A stretch of DNA of 64,000 nt from Kribbella pratensis (GTDB taxonomy: Bacteria > Actinomycetota > Actinomycetes > Propionibacteriales > Kribbellaceae): assembly GCF_004365355.1 (NCBI RefSeq), contig NZ_SODP01000001.1, positions 2,859,473-2,923,472 of the forward strand, written 5' to 3'. The translations under genes and the position numbers were made by a program. Numbering within the stretch: the first letter of the stretch is position 1; the number at the start of each line of letters is the position of its first letter. Below the pieces are notes generated by a model. The model saw only the letters and a list, made by a program, of their open reading frames with translations. It made no database searches and was not told the DNA's origin. Positions 44,276 through 53,272 of the stretch are shown here, one piece after another.

Positions 44276-45073
44276 TCACGCGGTCGCTGTGAGGTGTTCT
44301 TCGAGGAATTCGACCACCCGGGCGCGAGCGTTGAAGGCCGAATTCGGCGGATTGTCGCGGATCTCTGCGGTGAGCACCGCGTGCGCGCCCTTGGCGTATC
44401 CGTCGGGGTTGCCCGGCGACGAATCGAGTTCGATCACCTCGAACGCATCGCCGAGGTGAGCACGCAGAGTGTTGAATCTCTCGGGAGGGGCCGCGCGGTC
44501 GCCGCTGAACCGCAGGCCAAGCACGCACAGCCCGTCGGTCCGCGTGCGCTCTTTGACGACCTCGAACTCCTCCTGCGACATCCCCGGATCGCGCCGCATC
44601 CTCGCGCTGACCGGGAAGGGCACTGCGGGCTGACTGAGCACCGACGCGTTGACGACGTCCTCGACGGCCGCAGCGAGCGCGAAACCTCCGGTGAAACACA
44701 TGCCGATCACACCGACGCCGCGGCCCGGCGTACGTCCGGCCAGGTCCTTCGCGACCGCACGCAGGTACTTCGTGATCGGCCGCTCGGCGTTCACCGCGAA
44801 GCTGCGGAACTCCTTGGAGACGCAGAGCCGCGCGACGATTCCCAGCGTGTAGCCGGCGGTGGCCGCGCGTCCCGGCGTACCGAAGGGTGACGGGATCACG
44901 ACCGTGAAGCCGGCGGCGACGAGATGCTCGCCGAACTCGGCCACCTCGGGACTCAGGCCCGGGATCTCCGGGATCAGCACGACGCCCGGCCCCTCGCCCT
45001 TCTCGAAGCAGTCGTAGGTCAGGCCGCCGCCGGTGAACGGCGCCCTCTGCCAGGAACCCAGGTCCACAGTCAT
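44276..45073 (-). CDS. Dienelactone hydrolase family protein
   Basis: 265 residues, alpha/beta-hydrolase fold with cysteine nucleophile: Cys126 in GVIGMCFTGGFAL, the early Glu loop (LIPEIPGLSPEV) and His in GYAKGAHAVLT. The family hydrolyses dienelactones in chlorocatechol pathways, but most chromosomal copies have unknown ester or lactone substrates. No ortho-cleavage genes are nearby. It is 9 bp downstream of the YCII-domain gene on the same strand and probably co-transcribed. Confidence 0.88.
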   Translation of the reverse strand: MTVDLGSWQRAPFTGGGLTYDCFEKGEGPGVVLIPEIPGLSPEVAEFGEHLVAAGFTVVIPSPFGTPGRAATAGYTLGIVARLCVSKEFRSFAVNAERPITKYLRAVAKDLAGRTPGRGVGVIGMCFTGGFALAAAVEDVVNASVLSQPAVPFPVSARMRRDPGMSQEEFEVVKERTRTDGLCVLGLRFSGDRAAPPERFNTLRAHLGDAFEVIELDSSPGNPDGYAKGAHAVLTAEIRDNPPNSAFNARARVVEFLEEHLTATA

Positions 45074-45082
45074 GGCCCGAGC

Positions 45083-45460
45083 CTAGGGTGTGCGGCCGGC
45101 GACAGCCTGTCGTCCGAGCGATGCCAGTTCTTCGACCATCGGACGAACCTCGACCATGCCGGCCTCGGCGACCGGATGGCCGGCAGCGATCTCGACCGCC
45201 TCGGCGAGGGTGTCGCACTCGATCAGGTCGAAGCCGCCCATCTGCTCCTTCGACTCGGCGAACGGGCCGTCGGTGGTGACCACCTTGGCACCCTGCCGCC
45301 GTACGCCGGTCGACTTCGCCGGCGGATGGAGTGCCCCGCCGGTCAGATGGACGCCACGGGCCTTCATCTCGGCGACCCAGGCCTCGGTCCTGCGGATCAT
45401 CTCGTCGGGCACGCCGTCGGGGTACTCGTGGTCGGGCCGGATCAACAGCATGTACTTCAC
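45083..45460 (-). CDS. YCII-related (DGPF-domain) protein
   Basis: 125 residues. Starts MKYMLLIRPDHEYP and contains the family signature VVTTDGPFAESKEQMGGF with the conserved Asp/His set of YCII proteins, which resemble muconolactone isomerase. In actinobacteria such proteins commonly accompany ECF sigma factors, but none is encoded here. Role unknown. It precedes the dienelactone hydrolase gene by 9 bp. Confidence 0.9.
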   Translation of the reverse strand: MKYMLLIRPDHEYPDGVPDEMIRRTEAWVAEMKARGVHLTGGALHPPAKSTGVRRQGAKVVTTDGPFAESKEQMGGFDLIECDTLAEAVEIAAGHPVAEAGMVEVRPMVEELASLGRQAVAGRTP

Positions 45461-45622
45461 GGATCACCTTCCGTCGCTCCTGCGCCGGATTGTCGGCGCT
45501 CTCGTGGGACGTCGTTGCACGGTTGCAGCTTTGTACATCGATTCTGGTCCGCACTGGAGTTCTCGACGTCACCATCAGCTGAACGTGTCGTCGTGCATGC
45601 CCCGGTTGCTGCGGCCGTGTCG

Positions 45623-47148
45623 TCAGGGCGCGTAGTGCTGGATCGCGCCGCCCTTCGAGAGGTCCACGAGCGTGTGGGCCAACGACTTCGCGTCGGCAAG
45701 GACCTCTTCGAGATCCATCGTGGTGAGTCGGCGGTCGCGCACCACGACCTTGCCCGCGACGAGGACGGTGACCACGTCGGAGGCTCGGACGGAGTAGACA
45801 AGGGCGGCTCGTGGGTCGTGAACCGGTTGGTTGTGGGGCGCGCTGAGGTCGACCAGGGCGATGTCTGCTTGCCGGCCTGGTTCGACGACGCCGATCCGGC
45901 CGGCGAGGCCGGCTGCTGCGGCGCTGCCTCGGGTGGCGAGGCGGAGTGTGTCGGACAGCGTCATCCACTCGGCGTCGTGCTCGCGTTGCTTCTGGGTCAG
46001 GGCGACATGCGGATCGCTTCCCAGACGTCGAGGGTGTTGTGTACGGCGGCTCCGTCCGTGCCGATGCCAACTTGTACGCCGGCCGAGCGGAGGCCCTTGA
46101 TCGGCGTGACTTCGCCCATCGCAAGCTTGAGGTAGACCTTCGGGCAGGACGCGACGGCCGTGCGATCGGCGTACCGCTCGAGGATCGGGAGGTCGTCGTC
46201 GCGGATGCCGCACCCGTGGGCGATCAGGGCGCCCGCCTCGAGCACGCCGGTCCGTTCGAGCACCTGGACCGGTGTGACGCCGTGGTTGTCGAGAGACGCT
46301 TGCGTTTGGTCGCCGGTCTCCGCGGCGTGCAGGTGGATGCGGAAACCCTCCGCTCGCGCGATCTCCGCCGTACGTTTCAGGTCGTCGTCGGTGACTGTGT
46401 ACGTCGCGTGTGGGCCGAGGCTCGCGGTGATGCGCGGATGGAGCCGGCTGAGTTCGCGGGTCGTGTCGACCGCTGCTTTGATTCCGTCCGCGCCCGCGGA
46501 GGAGAAGTACGTCGGCGCGAGGTCGGCGCGGATGCCGGACTCGATCGCGGCCGCCGCGATCTGGTCGGCGTGGAAGTAGTGATCGACGAACGTGGTGACG
46601 CCGGCGAGCAGCATCTCGGCGCACGCGAGGCGCGCACCTACTCGCACGCGCTCCGGCGTCAGGTTCACCTCCATCGGCCAGATCCGCTGGTTGAACCAGT
46701 CCGCGATCGAAAGATCCTCCGCCGCCCCGCGCATCATCACCATCGGACTGTGCGTATGGGAGTTGACCAGCCCCGGAACCGCAACCAGCCCCGTCCCGTC
46801 AATCACCTCCCCGTCGGACGGAGCATCCGTCGGACTGCCGGCCAGACCGTCCGGTGGGCTGGCGGTCGAACTGTCGGCCGGGCTGCCGGTCGGGCTGCCG
46901 GTCGGGCTGCCGGTCGGGCTGCCGGTCGGGCTGCCGGTCGGGCTGCCGGTCGGGCTGCCGGTCGGGCTGCCGGTCGGGCTGTCGGTCGGGCTGTCGGTTG
47001 GATTGGCCGTCGGGCTGTCGGCGGTTGTTGGCGTGATTGCGGTGACGAGGTCGTCGTGGATGTGGATGTCCTGCGCCTCGTCGACCCGGCACTCGCCCTG
47101 CTCGGGCACCACCAGCACAGCGACGTTTCGGATCAGCACGCGAGTCAT
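45623..47148 (-). pseudogene. Amidohydrolase/chlorohydrolase (cytosine deaminase-like), frameshifted
   Basis: The frame from 47148 encodes the start of a metal-dependent amidohydrolase: TRVLIRNVAVLVVPEQGE, then metal HxH in VNSHTHSPMVMMRG, later HLHAAETGDQ and IAHGCGI, and ends abruptly at VWEAIRMSP. The remaining conserved end (ALTQKQREHDAEWMT onwards with the GVVEPGRQADIALVDLS motif) is in another frame to 45623. A single missing base at about 46000-46004 (CGCCC for CGGCCC on the minus strand) would restore it. An Ser-Pro-Thr-Gly minisatellite (46885-46980) is inserted between the N-terminal beta domain and the barrel. If expressed, the enzyme would deaminate a nucleobase or hydrolyse an amide. 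Real pseudogene or sequencing error. Confidence 0.85.
46885..46980. repeat. 12-bp minisatellite, eight perfect copies
   Basis: Unit GCCGGTCGGGCT repeated eight times without change, flanked by diverged units from about 46873 to 47016. It encodes (SPTG)8 in the amidohydrolase frame. Perfect copies point to recent slippage. Confidence 0.95.
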
Positions 47149-47162
47149 CCGTCGCCGGCCGA

Positions 47163-47555
47163 TCAGGGCTGCCGGCTTGCGAGGATGCAGAACTCGTTGC
47201 CTTCGGGATCGGCGAGCGTGACCCAGCTTTCGTCGCCCGTCTGCCCCACGTCGGCGGGGCGTGCGCCCAACGCGACCACCCGACGTACCTCGGCTTCTTG
47301 ATCTGTATCCGTCGGGTTGAGGTCCATGTGGAGCCTGTTCTTAACCGTCTTGCCCTCCGGCACCCGCGCGAACGTCAGCGTCGGCGGCACCGGACCGGGA
47401 CGGCTCCTGCCTTCGGGCACCAGCGGCGAGCCGATCGTGACCACGCCGTCCTCCCCGTCGTCCTGCACCTCGTAGCCGAGGACCGCGCACCAGAACCGCG
47501 CCAGGCCGCTCGGATCCGCACAGTCGATCGCCAGCTCGGTGAACTTGCTGGTCAT
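47163..47555 (-). CDS. VOC-superfamily (glyoxalase-like) protein
   Basis: 130 residues with two beta-alpha-beta-beta-beta modules: FTELAIDCADPSGLARFWCAVLGYEV and NRLHMDLNPTDTDQEAEV, ending in the WVTLADPEGNEFCIL motif. Candidate metal/ligand residues are His and Glu on these strands. Actinobacterial members often act in antibiotic resistance or unknown reactions. It lies 14 bp before the amidohydrolase gene on the same strand. Confidence 0.92.
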   Translation of the reverse strand: MTSKFTELAIDCADPSGLARFWCAVLGYEVQDDGEDGVVTIGSPLVPEGRSRPGPVPPTLTFARVPEGKTVKNRLHMDLNPTDTDQEAEVRRVVALGARPADVGQTGDESWVTLADPEGNEFCILASRQP

Positions 47556-47721
47556 TGCACGACCTCCAGGTCGGGTAGCGGGTCGTCGAAGTCACCAAAC
47601 TACGGCGAAGGTGTACTACGGGCCGTGAGAATTTCCGTCTGCCTGTCGGATTCGACGCATCGGGTTCGTTGCAGGGATGAGAGGCGGCCGGCGGGAGGCC
47701 GTCCGGACAAGGAGTGCTGAG

Positions 47722-48078
47722 ATGACCGAGTACCTCATCTCGTTCGGCATGAACGCGATGGACTTCCCCGAGGAGGTCATGCCCGAGATCAGCAAGGCCG
47801 CCCGCGCCGTGATCAAGGAGGCGATGGAGGCCGGCGTCTACGTCTTCACCGGCGGACTCGACCCCGAGGAGGAGCCCGCCGTGGTCGCCACGGACGGGAC
47901 GGTCACCGAGGGCATGCTCACCGACGGCCCATACCCCGAGAGCAAGGAGCTCCTCGGCGGCTTCACCGTGGTCGACGTACCCACCCGGAAGGAAGCCCTG
48001 GAATGGGCCGCGAAGATCGCCGCCGCCTGCCGCTGCGCCCAGGACGTCCGCGTCTTCCAGCCAGGCCCGCACAACTGA
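47722..48078 (+). CDS. YCII-related (DGPF-domain) protein
   Basis: 118 residues from ATG 47722 with AAGGAG 7 bases upstream. The signature MLTDGPYPESKELLGGFTVVD matches the DGPF loop of the gene at 45083, with PF replaced by PY. It begins EYLISFGMNAMDFPEE. Monocistronic and divergent from the VOC gene. Function unknown. Confidence 0.9.
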   Translation: MTEYLISFGMNAMDFPEEVMPEISKAARAVIKEAMEAGVYVFTGGLDPEEEPAVVATDGTVTEGMLTDGPYPESKELLGGFTVVDVPTRKEALEWAAKIAAACRCAQDVRVFQPGPHN

Positions 48079-48223
48079 CCGATCAGCCGCACATAGACGC
48101 ACCAGGGCGCCACACCCCACAACCGAGCCCGACGCCGACGATGCCGCACCCTCGTCCCGCGACCTCTATGGTCATTATCAACAGCAGGGGAACAGATGTT
48201 CGAATGTCGGGTATGGTGGGGGT

Positions 48224-48886
48224 ATGGGTGCTGATCTCCAGGGCTCGTTGCTGGATGCTTTCGAGGATCCGGCCTTGGGCTCGTTGGACGGGCTGACGCG
48301 GACCGAGCTGGGCCGCGGGGCCTGGATCGATGTGCTGCCGGGCTGGTTGACCGGCGCCGACCAGGTGTACGGGCGGCTGGCGCGGGATGTGCCGTGGCAG
48401 GCGGAGCGGCGGCAGATGTACGACCGTGTGGTCGACGTACCGCGACTGCTCTGCTTCTACGGCGAGAACGTCGACCTGCCGCTGCCGATCCTGGAAGAGG
48501 CCCGGGACGCGCTGAGCGAGCGGTACGCCGAGGAACTGGGGGAACCATTCCGCACGGCCGGGCTGTGCTTCTACCGCGACGGCCGCGACAGCGTCGCCTG
48601 GCACGGCGACCGAATCGGCCGCGGCGATCGCGAGAACACGATGGTCGCAATCCTGTCAGTCGGTGAGGCCCGCGTACTGGCCCTACGCCCGCGCCCAGGC
48701 GGCTCGGGCGGATCTGCCGGAGCGAGCGGGCCGGTGGGCTCGACCGTCCGATATCCCCTCGGGCATGGCGACCTGATCGTGATGGGTGGCACGTGCCAAC
48801 GCACCTGGGAACACGCAATCCCCAAGGCCTCCGGCCGCATCGGTCCCCGCATCAGCATCCAATTCCGCCCCCGCGGCGTCCGCTGA
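48224..48886 (+). CDS. AlkB-like 2-oxoglutarate/Fe(II) dioxygenase
   Basis: 220 residues. Iron ligands His127, Asp129 (AWHGDRIG) and His197 (TWEHAIPK), with 2-oxoglutarate-binding Arg209/Arg215 in GPRISIQFR; the nucleotide-recognition lid is the segment WQAERRQMYDRVVDVPR. Family enzymes remove alkyl groups from DNA or RNA bases by oxidation. A Gly/Ser/Ala stretch (about 158-172) is inserted between the core strands. Start is ATG 48224, preceded by GGGGGT. Monocistronic. Confidence 0.93.
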   Translation: MGADLQGSLLDAFEDPALGSLDGLTRTELGRGAWIDVLPGWLTGADQVYGRLARDVPWQAERRQMYDRVVDVPRLLCFYGENVDLPLPILEEARDALSERYAEELGEPFRTAGLCFYRDGRDSVAWHGDRIGRGDRENTMVAILSVGEARVLALRPRPGGSGGSAGASGPVGSTVRYPLGHGDLIVMGGTCQRTWEHAIPKASGRIGPRISIQFRPRGVR

Positions 48887-49248
48887 CAACCCACCCAAAC
48901 CTGCGCGGAGCGACACGGCAGCAAGAGCAGCACGCGGCGCATGCGGCAGCACGAACCGGCGCCGAGCGGGACGCGGTAGTGCGCGGCAGCCGCACGCAGT
49001 ATGTCTGACCCGGAGCGTGCGGTCGGCGTTCGGTGCCCGGCGTTCGTAGGGCGCCGGTCCTCACGCCTCCACGCAGCAGAACGCACGCGACGTACAGCAG
49101 CAGGCGGCACACAAGAGCAGCCCGCAGCAGGTCGGTCCCGGGTACGGTCTGCGCCATCGTCGCCGGCCCTGGTACGGCGCCGCGCTGACGCATCAGCACG
49201 CCGACATGCGCGGGAGCACGCAGTACCCCGGGTACGGGTACGGCACAG
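48887..49248. other. Gene-poor stretch before the repeat array
   Basis: No frame here has a plausible start, ribosome site or family resemblance. It is full of decayed copies of the word GCACGCAG(TA) and CAGCAG, apparently degenerate remains of the array that follows. Confidence 0.5.
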
Positions 49249-49393
49249 GCACACGCAGTACGCCGGCACACGCAGGCACACGCAGGCACACGCAGGCACA
49301 CGCAGTACGCCAGCACACGCAGGCACACGCAGTTCGCCGGCACACGCAGGCACACGCAGTTCGCCGGCACACGCAGGCACACGCAGTACGACG
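49249..49393. repeat. Phased direct-repeat array, 11 copies of a decamer
   Basis: GCACACGCAG occurs eleven times exactly (from 49249, 49266, 49276, 49286, 49296, 49313, 49323, 49340, 49350, 49367 and 49377). Runs of the decamer are separated by a 7-mer T(A/T)CGCC(G/A), so the right half has a 27-bp period (10+10+7). It lies between the dioxygenase gene and a hypothetical gene. The arrangement looks like iterons or a protein-binding array rather than coding sequence. Confidence 0.9.
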
Positions 49394-49460
49394 GTGCGCG
49401 GCGGTGGGCGCGGTGGGCGGGCGCGCTTGGGCGGCGTGTGAGGGCGCGATGTGGTGGGGG

Positions 49461-49925
49461 TCAGGCTGCGGTTGTGTTGGTGAGGGGGTGGTTGGTGTGG
49501 GGTTGGTAGATGCCGTTGGCGGTGGCTATGTGGAAGCTGAGGAGGCGTAGGTGGGCGGCTTGGCAGATGGCCCGGCCGGCGGTGGACCAGTCGTGGTCTA
49601 GGGCGGGTGAACGGGTGGGGCCTGGGCGGCCTAGGGCGAGGATCAGGGGTGTGTTGGGGGCGGTTTGGATGGCTGTGACGATTGGGGTGAGGGCGGTCGC
49701 GCAGAGGGTGTGGGTGTCTGGGGGCGGGGTCAGGCGGTCGAATTCCGATGGGAGGTCGACGGTGATCGTCGCGCGGTAGTGGTCGTCGGGGTCGCAGAGG
49801 ATGACGGCGAAGGTGCCTCGTTGGCGGTCGCCGAGGGTGAGCATCAGGTCTACGACGTCGGCGGCGACTCGTGGGTCGGTGAGGGGCTGGTCGGTCCAGG
49901 TGGGTGTCAGGTCGAGGAAGCTCAT
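49461..49925 (-). CDS. Hypothetical soluble protein
   Basis: About 154 residues from ATG 49925; upstream in-frame TTG or GTG starts (49976, 49970) are possible. Contains SFLDLTPTWTDQPLTDPRVA, RGTFAVILCDPDDHYRATI and LILALGRPGPTRSP, ending in a C-terminal HIATANGIYQPHTNHP. Strand/helix alternation suggests a small alpha/beta fold. Not recognised. It is divergent from the MFS gene. Confidence 0.6.
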   Translation of the reverse strand: MSFLDLTPTWTDQPLTDPRVAADVVDLMLTLGDRQRGTFAVILCDPDDHYRATITVDLPSEFDRLTPPPDTHTLCATALTPIVTAIQTAPNTPLILALGRPGPTRSPALDHDWSTAGRAICQAAHLRLLSFHIATANGIYQPHTNHPLTNTTAA

Positions 49926-50044
49926 ACCTAGAAAGTGCCGCGACTCCACCCCCGGATCAGGGTTGTCCACAGACAAAAGTGGCCCAACGTTCCGTGGCTG
50001 GAGTGGACCTGCCTGCTGGGCCGCTGAGTCCCTAGGCTCAAGTC

Positions 50045-51301
50045 ATGAGCAGCAGACTTGGGCAGATGCTTCCCCCGGCCGGAGCGCCGCGGGACCTGGC
50101 GATGGCGCAGTTGGCCAACTCGGTCGGCGACGGCGCGTTCGTCGTAACCTCGGCGTTGTTCTTCACCCGGGTGGTCGGCCTGTCGACCGCGGAGGTCGGG
50201 CTCGGGCTGACCATCGCGTGGCTCGTGGGTTTCCTGACCGGCGTCCCGCTGGGCAACCTCGCCGATCGGCGTGGAGCGCGCGGCACCGCAGTACTCCTGG
50301 CGCTCATGACCGCCGCCGGCGTCGGAGCATTCCTGTTCGTGCGCAGCTTCGCGGGCTTCCTGATCGCGGCCATCGTCTACGCCTGCAGCCAAACCGGACT
50401 CACCGCAGCCCGCCAAGCGCTCCTCGCGGGCCTGGTGCAGCCGGCTGAACGCACCCGCATCCGCGCCTTCCTACAGTCCACGGTCAACGCCGGTCTCGCC
50501 GTCGGTGCGCTCCTCGGCGGCATCGCGCTCCGCTTCGACACTGAGGCGGCGTACCTGACGGTCTTCGCGATCGACGCGCTCAGCTTCCTGATCGCGGCCG
50601 CTCTCATCCGCCGGGTGCCGTCGATCGCGACCACGATCCGGGTCACAGGCGAACCCCGCCTCGCCGTCCTGCACGACCGTCCGTACGCCGTCCTCGCGCT
50701 GCTCAACGCGATCATGCTGCTCTTCATGCCGCTGATCAGCCTCGTCGGCCCGCTGTGGATCGTGACCCGGACGAGCGCGCCGAGCTGGGTCGTCGCCTCG
50801 CTGATGATCGTGAACACCCTCGGCGTCACGTTCTTCCAGGTCCACATCGCCAAGCGCGTCAAGGACCTCCGCACCGCCGCCCGCTCCGTGCGGTACGCCG
50901 GACTCGCCATGCTGGCCGCCTGCGGCGTGTTCGCGACGACTGCCGCCCACCTGACCCCCGCAGTCACCGCGGGAATCCTGGTGATCGCCGCCGCGCTGCT
51001 GACCGTCGGCGAGATGAAGCTCGCGTCCGGCGCCTGGGAAATCAGCTTCGGACTCGCCCCTGCGGACAAGCAGGGCCAGTACCAGGGCTTCTTCGGCACC
51101 GGCCCCGCGATCGCCAGGATGCTCGGCCCCGCGCTGCTCACCACGGTGATCCTCGGCTGGGGTCCGATCGGCTGGATCGTCATCGGTGCCCTGTTCCTGG
51201 GGACCAGTTGCGCAACTGGTCCCGCCGTACGATGGGCTGCGCGGACGAGGGCCGTCAACGAGGACGCCACGCCGTCGCTGGTAGAGGAGAACGTCGCCTG
51301 A
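50045..51301 (+). CDS. MFS transporter, putative drug exporter
   Basis: 418 residues with twelve predicted helices. The cytoplasmic loop after helix 2 is GVPLGNLADRRGARGTAVLLALM, the MFS motif A (G-x-x-x-D-R-x-G-R-R). The central loop carries RRVPSIATTIRVTGEPR. Likely proton-driven efflux of an unknown small molecule. Its stop overlaps the next gene's ATG by one base (TGATG), so it is co-translated with the flavoprotein. Confidence 0.9.
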   Translation: MSSRLGQMLPPAGAPRDLAMAQLANSVGDGAFVVTSALFFTRVVGLSTAEVGLGLTIAWLVGFLTGVPLGNLADRRGARGTAVLLALMTAAGVGAFLFVRSFAGFLIAAIVYACSQTGLTAARQALLAGLVQPAERTRIRAFLQSTVNAGLAVGALLGGIALRFDTEAAYLTVFAIDALSFLIAAALIRRVPSIATTIRVTGEPRLAVLHDRPYAVLALLNAIMLLFMPLISLVGPLWIVTRTSAPSWVVASLMIVNTLGVTFFQVHIAKRVKDLRTAARSVRYAGLAMLAACGVFATTAAHLTPAVTAGILVIAAALLTVGEMKLASGAWEISFGLAPADKQGQYQGFFGTGPAIARMLGPALLTTVILGWGPIGWIVIGALFLGTSCATGPAVRWAARTRAVNEDATPSLVEENVA

Positions 51302-51939
51302 TGGAGATTCCCGGACTGGTCGAGATCACGTCGTACGACGAGCTGCGCGAGCTCGTTCCGCCGCCACTGGCAGCAGCCGCGGGCAAGGAGCGCAAAGAGC
51401 TCCACGACCTGGATCTGCAGTGGCTCGATGCCTCCCCGTTCTGCCTGATCGCCACCTCCGACGCGGACGGCAACTGCGACGTCTCCCCCAAGGGCGACCC
51501 GGCCGGGTTCACCAAGGTCCTCGACCGTTCGACGATCGCGATCCCGGACCGGGCCGGCAACCGCCGCGTCGACGGCTTCACGAACATCCTCAGCAACCCG
51601 CACGTCGGTCTGATCTACTTCGTTCCCGGCCGCACCGACACGCTGCGGATCAACGGCCGCGCCCGCATCGTCAGGGAAGCGCCGTTCTTCGACGACATGA
51701 TCGTCAAGGGCAACCGCCCCCAGCTGGCGCTGCTGATCGAGATCGAGCAGATCTTCCACCACTGCTCGAAGTCGTTCATGCGCTCGAAGCTCTGGAAGCC
51801 CGAGACCTGGAACCCGGACGCCGTCCCGCGTCGGGCCGTCATCTCCCAGACGCTGGAGCGTCCCGACGAAGACCTGACGACGCTCGATGAGTACTACGGG
51901 CCGCAGTACGAGGAGAAGATCTACAAGGTCAAGTACTGA
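51301..51939 (+). CDS. Pyridoxamine 5'-phosphate oxidase-like FMN flavoprotein
   Basis: 212 residues, split-barrel FMN-binding fold of the PPOX superfamily. Seen: LDLQWLDASPFCLIATSDADGNCDVSPKGDP and IAIPDRAGNRRVDGFTNILSNPHVGLIYFVPG, both typical of the MSMEG_1061-like subgroup. FMN phosphate contacts would come from the Arg/Lys/Ser in these segments. It probably reduces or oxidises a small molecule rather than making pyridoxal phosphate. One-base overlap with the MFS gene. Confidence 0.88.
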   Translation: MEIPGLVEITSYDELRELVPPPLAAAAGKERKELHDLDLQWLDASPFCLIATSDADGNCDVSPKGDPAGFTKVLDRSTIAIPDRAGNRRVDGFTNILSNPHVGLIYFVPGRTDTLRINGRARIVREAPFFDDMIVKGNRPQLALLIEIEQIFHHCSKSFMRSKLWKPETWNPDAVPRRAVISQTLERPDEDLTTLDEYYGPQYEEKIYKVKY

Positions 51940-52017
51940 ACTACCGCAGCAGGAGCAGGCCGAAGTACTCCGTGGCGCCGATGACACCTGGCCTGCGGCA
52001 CTCTACGGTTTCGTACT

Positions 52018-53160
52018 GTGAGCACGACTGAGCCGATCACCTCGCCCGGCGTCGGGTACTGGGCGCGGCGGATCGTCCTGCCCGTGATCGTCTCGATCAT
52101 CGCGGTCGGCGGCTCGATCGGCGCGGCGGTCCACGGCGAGCCGGACAGCCGCCGGCCGGACTGGTTCATGGTGCTGCTGATCCTGATCGGATCGCTGTCG
52201 CTGTACTGGCTCCGCACCCACCCGAGACCGGTGCTGTGGGCAACAGTCGGGTCGACGCTCGTCTACATGCTGATGGGGTACGCCTACGGCCCGATGATCT
52301 TCGCGTTCATCATCGCCGTGTTCACCACGATCCGGCTCGGCTACCGCGTCTCCGGCTGGTCCGCGCTGGCCGCGCTCTACCTCGGCCATGTCGGCGGACG
52401 GTTGATCCTCGGGCTCAGCGAACTCGGCCTGTACCAGACTCTCCTCGTCGGCACCTGCTTCGTCGTCCTCGGCTTCCTTGCCGAGCTGTTCCGCGCACAC
52501 CGCGACCGCGTCAACGCGGCAGCTCGCACCCGCAAGGAGGAGGAACTGCGCCGCGCCGGCGAGGAGCGGCTGCGGATCGCGCAGGAGTTGCACGACGTCG
52601 TGGCGCACCACATCTCGCTCATCAACGTGCAGGCATCGACCGCGCTCCACCTGGTCGACCGGCAGCCCGAGCGGGCCGAGCCGGCGCTCGCCGCGATCAA
52701 GGACGCCAGCAAGGATGCCCTGGTGGAGCTCCGCTCGATCGTCGGCATCCTGCGGCAGTCCGACGAATCCGCGCCGCGCCAACCGGTCGCCGGTCTCAAC
52801 CATCTCGACCACCTGATCACTCGTACGTCGCGAGCCGGCCTCGAGGTGCATCGCATCGTCCACGGCGAGCCGCGTCCACTACCGACCGGGCTCGATCGCG
52901 CGGCGTTCCGCATCATCCAGGAGTCGCTGACGAACGTCGTACGCCACGCGAAGGCCACGTCCGCAACGGTCCGGATCCAGTACGGCGAACAGGCGCTCAT
53001 GCTGCAGATCGACGACGACGGCCAGTCGCTCACCGCCCCGCCGAAGGAAGGCAACGGCATCGGCGGCATGCGCGAACGGGCGACCGCGCTCGGCGGCACC
53101 CTCTCCACCAGCCGCACGCCGTCCGGCGGCCTGCGCATCACGGCGACCCTCCCGCTGTAG
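52018..53160 (+). CDS. Membrane sensor histidine kinase (NarX/DesK-like)
   Basis: 380 residues, GTG start. Five membrane helices (about 15-155), then a HisKA_3 helix with phosphoacceptor His in RIAQELHDVVAHHISL, and an HATPase_c (NVVRHAKATSATVRIQYG, then DDDGQSL and GNGIGGMRERATALGG). It works with a NarL-type response regulator; none is adjacent, but one of the two encoded at 56500-57841 may serve. A 6-bp hairpin follows the stop. Confidence 0.92.
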   Translation: MSTTEPITSPGVGYWARRIVLPVIVSIIAVGGSIGAAVHGEPDSRRPDWFMVLLILIGSLSLYWLRTHPRPVLWATVGSTLVYMLMGYAYGPMIFAFIIAVFTTIRLGYRVSGWSALAALYLGHVGGRLILGLSELGLYQTLLVGTCFVVLGFLAELFRAHRDRVNAAARTRKEEELRRAGEERLRIAQELHDVVAHHISLINVQASTALHLVDRQPERAEPALAAIKDASKDALVELRSIVGILRQSDESAPRQPVAGLNHLDHLITRTSRAGLEVHRIVHGEPRPLPTGLDRAAFRIIQESLTNVVRHAKATSATVRIQYGEQALMLQIDDDGQSLTAPPKEGNGIGGMRERATALGGTLSTSRTPSGGLRITATLPL

Positions 53161-53164
53161 GTCG

Positions 53165-53181
53165 GGCGGCCGCAAGCCGCC
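53165..53181. terminator. Small hairpin after the histidine kinase gene
   Basis: GGCGGC-CGCAA-GCCGCC directly after the stop at 53160. A 6-bp GC stem without U-run; a weak intrinsic terminator. Confidence 0.45.
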
Positions 53182-53272
53182 ACGGCGTACAACCAGCCGC
53201 AGGCGCTTGCCGTGAGCAACGGTCCCCCGAAGCGCTGGGCCGGCGAAGTGCTTGGACGTGGTTCGGCTGGTG

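Noticed and set aside
46799..47092. Frames with Asp-Arg-Gln or Gly-Cys-Arg repeats across 46870-47010
   Set aside because: Other-frame readings of the 12-bp minisatellite in the amidohydrolase gene.
49249..49393. CRISPR array
   Set aside because: Spacers are constant 7-mers, repeats only 10 bp, and no cas genes are present.
49001..49441. Open frame over the repeat array (His/Thr/Ala repeats)
   Set aside because: Composed of translated repeats, no ribosome site, no family; the opposite strand is equally open.
49963..49971. DnaA-box-like TTGTCCACA
   Set aside because: Isolated, in an ordinary promoter region; chance occurrence in high-GC DNA is expected.
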